NCBI GenBank assembly: GCA_046331425.1
Contig: JAXLQU010000005.1
Location: forward strand, 138,958-202,957
Source of the DNA: JANNUT01 sp046331425
Lineage (GTDB): Bacteria; Acidobacteriota; Polarisedimenticolia; J045
DNA length: 64,000 nucleotides
Direction of reading: 5' to 3'
How positions within the stretch are numbered: the stretch's first letter is position 1; each line of letters starts with the position of its first letter. Positions 61,626-64,000 of the stretch are shown piece after piece. A program made the translations under genes and the position numbers. The notes under the pieces were generated by a model, which was given only the letters and a program-made list of their open reading frames with translations, made no database searches and had not been told where the DNA came from.

Positions 61626-64000
61626 TCAGAACGATTCACCGATCGAGAAATAGAATTTGCCGCGACCCTCTTTCACGAATGCCCCCTGACTATCGGGATC
61701 GTTCGGGTTGGGCGGTTGGAGTTGGAACTCGCGCGGTCTGAGATTGAAGCCGTACTCAACGCGCAACGCGCCGACCGGCGTGAGATAGCGGATTCCGATT
61801 CCTGCATCGGTGCGCATCGTGCCGAACGGATCAGCGATGATCGTCGACGAAAGCCGATTGGCCGTGGTGCGGTCGATGCTCGTGTCGAGCCAGACGTTGC
61901 CGACATCGCCGAAGATAACGAGTTCGAGCGATGAGAGCAGCTTGGTTCGTAACTCGAGGTTGGCTACCGCGAGCACCTGGCCGCCGACCGGCAATCCACC
62001 CACCGAATCGAGCGGCCCGACGCTCTCACGCTCGAATCCGCGCAGACTGTCACTGCCACCGGCAAAGAATCTCTCGGAGAGCGGCACGGCCGTTCCACTG
62101 CCGAACGGTTTGGACCAGCCCAAGCGCACGCCACCCACGAGCGTGAAACGCCGGCTCAGTGGCACGAGCCGCGTCGCGCTGCCTGTCATGCGCACGAAGT
62201 CGGCTTGGGACAGCAGTGCGGAACTCCACACGCCCACTTCGCTGCGGATCACCCAACCAAAGCTCGGCTTGAACGGATCATCACGCCGATCGATTACAAA
62301 CGAGCCGATCATGGCTCCCAATCGAATCGGCTCGATCCGTGTGCCGTTGTTACCGCTCAGGAGCAACTCCCTCAAGGCGTTGCTGTCCAGCGTTACGTCC
62401 GAGAATCGATTGTCTTCCAGCACATAACGCAGTTGCCAACGATCCAGGGCACGCTCGTGCAGCCCCACCTGCAATGTCAACCCAGCCGTTTGCACCGTGT
62501 AGCCATCGCGCTCTTCCTCTTGCACCTCGACGGTGCTCAGGCCGAGCAAGCGGCCCCGACGAAGATATCGATCTTCGAGCGTTGCGCGCAGATTGCGGCG
62601 CTTGGCCGAGAGAAATCCTTGCAGACTCCCGGTCCGTGCCAATCCGGCGAGGTTCTCGTTCGTGATCGATGCCGAACCTCGAAACTGCTCTTCCGTGTCG
62701 TAACCCAACGTGGTGAGCACGGACAATCGTGGAACTTCCTCGACCGCCACCATCAGATCAGCGAACCCCGGCTTGCCCTCCACCGGGCTGACCTGCAGAT
62801 CGACATGGCGGAACAGCCCCAAACGATAGAGCGCTCGTTCGGTGTCGCGCTTGCCACGACGAGTCAACGGCTTACCTGGCTGAAGCGCCATCGCTCGTTC
62901 GACCAGTTTGCTGCGTGTCGATTGAAGCCCGCTGTAGCGGATGTTCCTGAGTGTCAACGCGCGCCCGCTCTGCACTCGAAAGATCGCATCCAGCCGGTAT
63001 CCGGCGCGAGGCTCGACGCGCGACTGAACGCGCGCCTCGGAATACCCTTCGACGTCGAGCGCATCGCGCAAACTACGTTCGGCGGCGGCAAGTTCCAGCG
63101 GGCGATACCAGTCACCGCTCTTGATCGGCAGGTTCGCGGTGGCCGGCCCGAGCGCCTCCGGCCAATCCCCTTCCACGCGCAGCGAACCGATCGTCCATCG
63201 CTGCCCCTCGTCGATCACAAACGAAAGTTCCACCGCCGTGCCGTCGCTTCTGAGTCGCTCGATCAGCTTGACCTGTGTCTCGAGATAACCCTGCTCCTCA
63301 TAGAGACTGCGAATCGAGTCGGCATCCTCTTGTGCCAGGCGAGGTCGATAGACGTCCTTCTTTCCGCCCTCGAGCAGTCCATGAGGACGCGAGAGGACCT
63401 GTTGTTGAAGCTGCTCCTCGCTCAGTGCGGTGTTGCCCATGATCGAGACTCGCGCCACCTTGACCTGCGGCCCTGCGTCGATTGCCACCGTGATTTCACG
63501 TCGGCCAGCCGGCGCGGTGATGTCGACCACAGCTGCCGAGTAGCCGTCATCCGCGAGCACCTCCTTCAACACCAACTCCTCATCGCGAAAACCGGAAGGG
63601 CCGATTCCGGTTTGAGACCAAAGATCGGCGAGCGCTGCGGACGATTTCTCGATCAGTTTCTTGGGGCCGGTGAAGGTCAGTTTCCAGCGTCGTCCCGCCA
63701 TCACGCTGATCGTGACGTCAACCGGCCGAGCTTCATTGCGGTACGGTCCCGGCGCATCGGTGACAGCCGAGCCGAGCGTGGCCTCGAGGTATCCGGCACG
63801 GATCAACTCCACGCGCAGCGCATCGCGCGCATCGGCGCTGGCTGCTGTGGTCAAGAGCGTCCCGCGCCTCAGCCCGAGCTTGGAGGCGCGCACCTGAAGT
63901 CCGGGTGGAAGTCCGATCAGATTCAGATCACGCACCCGTCGCGCCTTGCTCGTCCCCTCCTCTGAGCCACTTCCAAAGCGGTGCAGCCAGCGCGCATCGA
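61626..64000 (-). CDS. Omp85-family TamA-like outer-membrane assembly protein (partial)
   Basis: The C-terminal 790 residues are inside the window. The open frame continues past the right edge, so the GTG at 63935 is not the real start. POTRA-type repeats occupy the N-terminal half (VKVARVSIMGNTALSEEQLQ, then ALTLRNIRYSGLQSTRSKLV). The barrel has FFAGGSDSLRGFERESVGP and GIGIRYLTPVGALRVEYGFN, ending FYFSIGESF with an aromatic C-terminal residue. A TamB partner is not visible but may lie beyond the edge. Number of POTRAs and architecture favour TamA over BamA. Confidence 0.9.
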   Translation of the reverse strand, partial: DARWLHRFGSGSEEGTSKARRVRDLNLIGLPPGLQVRASKLGLRRGTLLTTAASADARDALRVELIRAGYLEATLGSAVTDAPGPYRNEARPVDVTISVMAGRRWKLTFTGPKKLIEKSSAALADLWSQTGIGPSGFRDEELVLKEVLADDGYSAAVVDITAPAGRREITVAIDAGPQVKVARVSIMGNTALSEEQLQQQVLSRPHGLLEGGKKDVYRPRLAQEDADSIRSLYEEQGYLETQVKLIERLRSDGTAVELSFVIDEGQRWTIGSLRVEGDWPEALGPATANLPIKSGDWYRPLELAAAERSLRDALDVEGYSEARVQSRVEPRAGYRLDAIFRVQSGRALTLRNIRYSGLQSTRSKLVERAMALQPGKPLTRRGKRDTERALYRLGLFRHVDLQVSPVEGKPGFADLMVAVEEVPRLSVLTTLGYDTEEQFRGSASITNENLAGLARTGSLQGFLSAKRRNLRATLEDRYLRRGRLLGLSTVEVQEEERDGYTVQTAGLTLQVGLHERALDRWQLRYVLEDNRFSDVTLDSNALRELLLSGNNGTRIEPIRLGAMIGSFVIDRRDDPFKPSFGWVIRSEVGVWSSALLSQADFVRMTGSATRLVPLSRRFTLVGGVRLGWSKPFGSGTAVPLSERFFAGGSDSLRGFERESVGPLDSVGGLPVGGQVLAVANLELRTKLLSSLELVIFGDVGNVWLDTSIDRTTANRLSSTIIADPFGTMRTDAGIGIRYLTPVGALRVEYGFNLRPREFQLQPPNPNDPDSQGAFVKEGRGKFYFSIGESF

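Overview
The window is a GC-rich, gene-dense chromosomal segment from a Gram-negative (diderm) bacterium. A complete Tol-Pal operon, an Omp85/TamA-type outer-membrane assembly factor, several lipoproteins with lipoboxes and an apolipoprotein N-acyltransferase show the outer membrane. GWxTD protein, bactofilin, a PATAN/DUF4388 protein, Gld-type ABC genes, HEAT-repeat exported proteins and an MFS-like/spermidine-synthase-like/TPR fusion together resemble Acidobacteriota or the former Deltaproteobacteria. No rRNA gene is present, so the phylum is not settled.

Layout. 1-2 kb: ffh-rpsP-khpA-(rimM) on the minus strand. 2-6 kb: ftsY-ribD-ribE-ribBA. 6-12 kb: TPR lipoprotein and PHP phosphatase, glycerolipid genes (gpsA, plsY, pgsA), cinA and DUF502, mostly overlapping. 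12-16.6 kb (plus): AraC-type regulator, exported HEAT protein, oligoendopeptidase F. 16.6-24.6 kb (minus): sulfatase-like lipoprotein, prmA, dnaJ, dnaK, grpE, hrcA. 24.6-34.3 kb (minus): recN-coaD-aminotransferase-nfeD-slipin-GGDEF-SPOR-lnt-prfB, almost every junction overlapping by 1-4 bases. 34.4-37.3 kb: DUF423, coiled-coil protein, SDR, Cys-cluster protein, EamA transporter. 37.5-42.6 kb (plus): tolQ-tolR-tolA-tolB-pal-cpoB, then rpsT with its own promoter. 42.7-48.7 kb: bioY, rnr and the divergent fusion protein. 48.7-49 kb: tRNA-Leu(CAG), hairpin terminator and a REP-like inverted repeat. 49-57.5 kb: an envelope/cytoskeleton block (PATAN, methyltransferase-like, bactofilin, HEAT lipoprotein, divergent GWxTD protein, Gld-type ABC system). 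57.5-64 kb: DUF721, a small Cys/His protein, mltG, ruvX, an exported trypsin-like protease and a TamA-like Omp85 protein cut by the right edge.

The most striking local property is clustered reading-frame damage. dnaJ, recN and the fusion protein carry isolated frameshifts. prfB and lnt carry many over about 2.7 kb, although their catalytic motifs and the prfB programmed-frameshift signal remain. Both genes are normally essential and their neighbours are intact, so sequencing or assembly error is the leading explanation. No CRISPR array, prophage or insertion sequence was seen. The best candidate for less-described biology is the 49-57.5 kb block and the small Cys/His protein next to it.
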